Part shown: piece by piece, positions 6,836 to 8,284 of the stretch | How positions within the stretch are numbered: position 1 is the first letter of the stretch | How the letters are laid out: every line of letters begins with the position of its first letter | Assembly: GCA_013139435.1 (NCBI GenBank) | Contig: WTAW01000247.1 | Span: 1-8,284, forward strand | DNA: 8,284 nucleotides | Direction: 5' to 3' | Source of the DNA: Candidatus Aminicenantota bacterium | Lineage (GTDB): Bacteria; Acidobacteriota; Aminicenantia; Aminicenantales; Aminicenantaceae | Position numbers and translations under genes: made by a program | Notes under the pieces: generated by a model | Database searches by the model: none | What the model saw: the letters and a program-made list of their open reading frames with translations, nothing else | Told to the model about the DNA's origin: nothing

Positions 6836-7043
6836 CTACCTTACAACGAGTTTGCCTTTCATCATTCCCATCCCACATGTAAACACATACTCACCTTCTT
6901 TCTCAGGAGTGAACTCTATAGGGCTGGATTCCCTTCTCTTTTAACTCAGCTTGAAAAGCTTTTCTTCTTGAGAACAAAAAGTACCAATTGACCAATATTA
7001 TGAGTCCAACACCAAAAACTGTGACTATTATTTTCACTAACAT
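6836..7043 (-). pseudogene. Membrane-anchored cupredoxin, internally deleted and frameshifted
   Basis: An ATG at 7043, with AGGAG (7051-7055) seven bases before it and 15 bases after the copA stop, opens a 46-codon frame ending at 6903. Its residues 1-24 are a hydrophobic membrane segment, followed by a short basic/charged linker that ends in EKGIQ (36-40). In intact copA-linked cupredoxins, GIQ leads into the beta-sandwich domain. Here only six more codons follow before TGA. In another frame, 6919 to 6836 encodes the C-terminal end of that same domain: IEFTPEKEGEY, then VFTCGMGMMKGKLVVR and a stop. It includes the copper-site motif CGMGMMKG. The two ends thus belong to one family but meet out of frame near 6917-6926, and the central strands, roughly 50 residues or more, are missing. 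The product cannot fold as a cupredoxin; a 46-residue membrane peptide could still be made. The family assignment is from memory of copA-linked cupredoxins and is fairly secure. Assembly error is the main alternative. Confidence 0.8.
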
Positions 7044-7058
7044 TACGAAACTCCTGTA

Positions 7059-8284
7059 TTAAGCTCTAAGCTTAACTCGTCTAAGCCTTAAAGAATTAGA
7101 AACCACTGAAACTGAACTGAAGGCCATTGCCAAAGATGCGAAAATTGGATTAAGCAGGATCCCAAAGAATGGATAAAGGACTCCAGCTGCGATCGGAATA
7201 CCCGCCGTGTTGTAAAAAAAGGCCCAGAAGAGATTCTGCTTTATAATTCTGATTGTCTTTTTACTCAATTCAATTGCAGAAACAACGCCATTTAAATCAC
7301 CTTTTATCAAAGTGATATCAGATGCTTCCATTGCCACATCCGTGCCTGATCCAATGGCTATCCCAATATCGGCTTGGGCGAGTGCTGGAGCATCATTTAT
7401 TCCGTCACCCACCATTGCCACTCTTCGACCTCCCGATTGGAGCTTTTTTATCTCATGCACTTTGTCTTCTGGTAAAACTTCAGGAAGCACATCGTCAATC
7501 CCAGCTTTTCTTGCGATAGACTCAGCCGTCCTTCTGTTATCACCTGTAAGCATAATGACTTTAAGTCCCATCTTCCTAAGTTTGCCTACCGCATGAACAG
7601 AGCTTTCTTTTAATGTATCAGCTACTCCAATTAATCCGGCAGCTCTTCCTGTAAGTGAAACATATATGGGAGTCTTTCCATCCTGCGCGATTGCCTCTGC
7701 CTTTGTTTCGAGATTCTTGATTTCAATTTGCCGATCTCGCATGAGTTTTGCATTGCCGAGGAGTATTTCCTTACCGTCTATGCTTGCCTCAATACCATGC
7801 CCCTCGATGGCATTAAACTGCTCAGGATCGAAGAGTTTGATCTCCTTCTCTTCTGCTCTTTTTATAATTGCCTCAGCGAGGGGGTGTTCAGAGTTCTTCT
7901 CAGCACATGCCGCATATTTCAAGATTTCTTTCTCAGAAAAACCATTTATGGCAATAATATCCGTAACCTCTGGCTCTCCTTTGGTCAGTGTTCCTGTTTT
8001 GTCAAAAACGATTGTATCCAACTTATGGGCAGTCTCTAAACTCTCTCCTCCCTTGATCAAAATTCCATTCTCAGCGCCTTTTCCCGTCCCAACCATAACA
8101 GCTGTGGGTGTGGCCAATCCCAACGCACAGGGGCAGGCGATAATCATTACCGGCACAAAATTCAGCAGAGCGAAGGTAAGAGATGGAATCGGACCGAAGT
8201 TAAACCATATAACAAAAGTGGCAATGGCAAGCGAAATGACTATAGGTACAAAATATCCGGAAATGACGTCTGCTAATCTTTGTA
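7059..8284 (-). CDS. copA: Cu(+)-exporting P1B-type ATPase, C-terminal part (5' end cut by window edge)
   Basis: This is an inner-membrane ATPase that moves Cu(+) out of the cytosol. The frame is open to the right edge; 407 residues are visible, roughly the last half of a protein usually near 700-850 residues. The visible part starts with QRLADVISGYFVPIVI before the membrane segment that precedes the ion-site helix. Motifs by visible numbering: the ion-site CPC (50-52), the phosphorylated aspartate in DKTGTLT (94-100), the nucleotide-binding SEHPLAEAI (HP at 133-134), TGDN (246-249), the hinge GDGIND (292-297), then YN (357-358) and M386-AF-SS (389-390) in the last two membrane helices. CPC with YN and MxxSS marks the Cu(+)/Ag(+) subgroup. 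A GTG at 8154-8156 is internal, not a start. The N-terminal metal-binding domains and actuator domain lie outside. It is followed after 15 bases by the broken cupredoxin gene, in a likely operon. Confidence 0.95.
   Translation of the reverse strand, partial: QRLADVISGYFVPIVISLAIATFVIWFNFGPIPSLTFALLNFVPVMIIACPCALGLATPTAVMVGTGKGAENGILIKGGESLETAHKLDTIVFDKTGTLTKGEPEVTDIIAINGFSEKEILKYAACAEKNSEHPLAEAIIKRAEEKEIKLFDPEQFNAIEGHGIEASIDGKEILLGNAKLMRDRQIEIKNLETKAEAIAQDGKTPIYVSLTGRAAGLIGVADTLKESSVHAVGKLRKMGLKVIMLTGDNRRTAESIARKAGIDDVLPEVLPEDKVHEIKKLQSGGRRVAMVGDGINDAPALAQADIGIAIGSGTDVAMEASDITLIKGDLNGVVSAIELSKKTIRIIKQNLFWAFFYNTAGIPIAAGVLYPFFGILLNPIFASLAMAFSSVSVVSNSLRLRRVKLRA

Noticed and set aside
6836..7043. 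Programmed frameshift joining the two cupredoxin pieces
   Set aside because: A frameshift would restore the frame but not the missing central strands of the domain, so the result would still not be a cupredoxin; deletion explains both features.
7312..7596. Plus-strand frames opposite copA, including the 103-codon one at 7728-8039
   Set aside because: They are antisense shadows of the conserved ATPase domain; no membrane, domain or translation signal supports them.

Overview
The window is a copper (possibly also silver) efflux locus with every gene on the minus strand, so it reads from right to left. In transcription order it holds: the C-terminal half of a Cu(+)-type P1B ATPase (copA, cut by the right edge); a broken gene for a small membrane-anchored cupredoxin; an AT-rich promoter region with a strong palindrome; a complete tripartite RND efflux operon (outer-membrane channel, periplasmic adaptor, inner-membrane pump, i.e. 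cusC-cusB-cusA); and, after a second AT-rich promoter region, a small exported YHS-domain protein cut by the left edge.

The genes fit one pathway. CopA would move Cu(+) from cytosol to periplasm. The cupredoxin, when intact, would have held copper at the outer face of the inner membrane. The CusCBA complex would take periplasmic Cu(+)/Ag(+) across the outer membrane. The YHS protein, with a CCxxC cluster, would act in the periplasm or at the membrane. The specificity call is strong: the pump keeps the three porter-domain methionines of CusA (M566, M616, M665), and the ATPase keeps CPC, YN and MxxSS.

The organism is a Gram-negative (diderm) bacterium, because a TolC-family channel and an RND pump are present. 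Coding GC is moderate, intergenic DNA is very AT-rich, and strong Shine-Dalgarno sequences precede the genes. The adaptor with YHYH-like heavy-metal-binding domains (HMBDs) fits Bacteroidota/Ignavibacteria/Calditrichota-type or deltaproteobacterial lineages. I cannot place it further from sequence alone.

The points most worth a second look are: the cupredoxin gene, which has lost its middle and changed frame so that its two recognisable ends lie in different frames; the adaptor, which carries four HMBD modules, two of them a tandem pair at the C-terminus after a His-rich linker; and a 24-bp near-perfect dyad just downstream of the cusC promoter, with a partial look-alike in the YHS-gene promoter. 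I found no RNA gene, insertion sequence or CRISPR array, no convincing terminator, and no gene-free stretch above 300 bases. I do not see a wholly new system; this is a known type of system with unusual parts.
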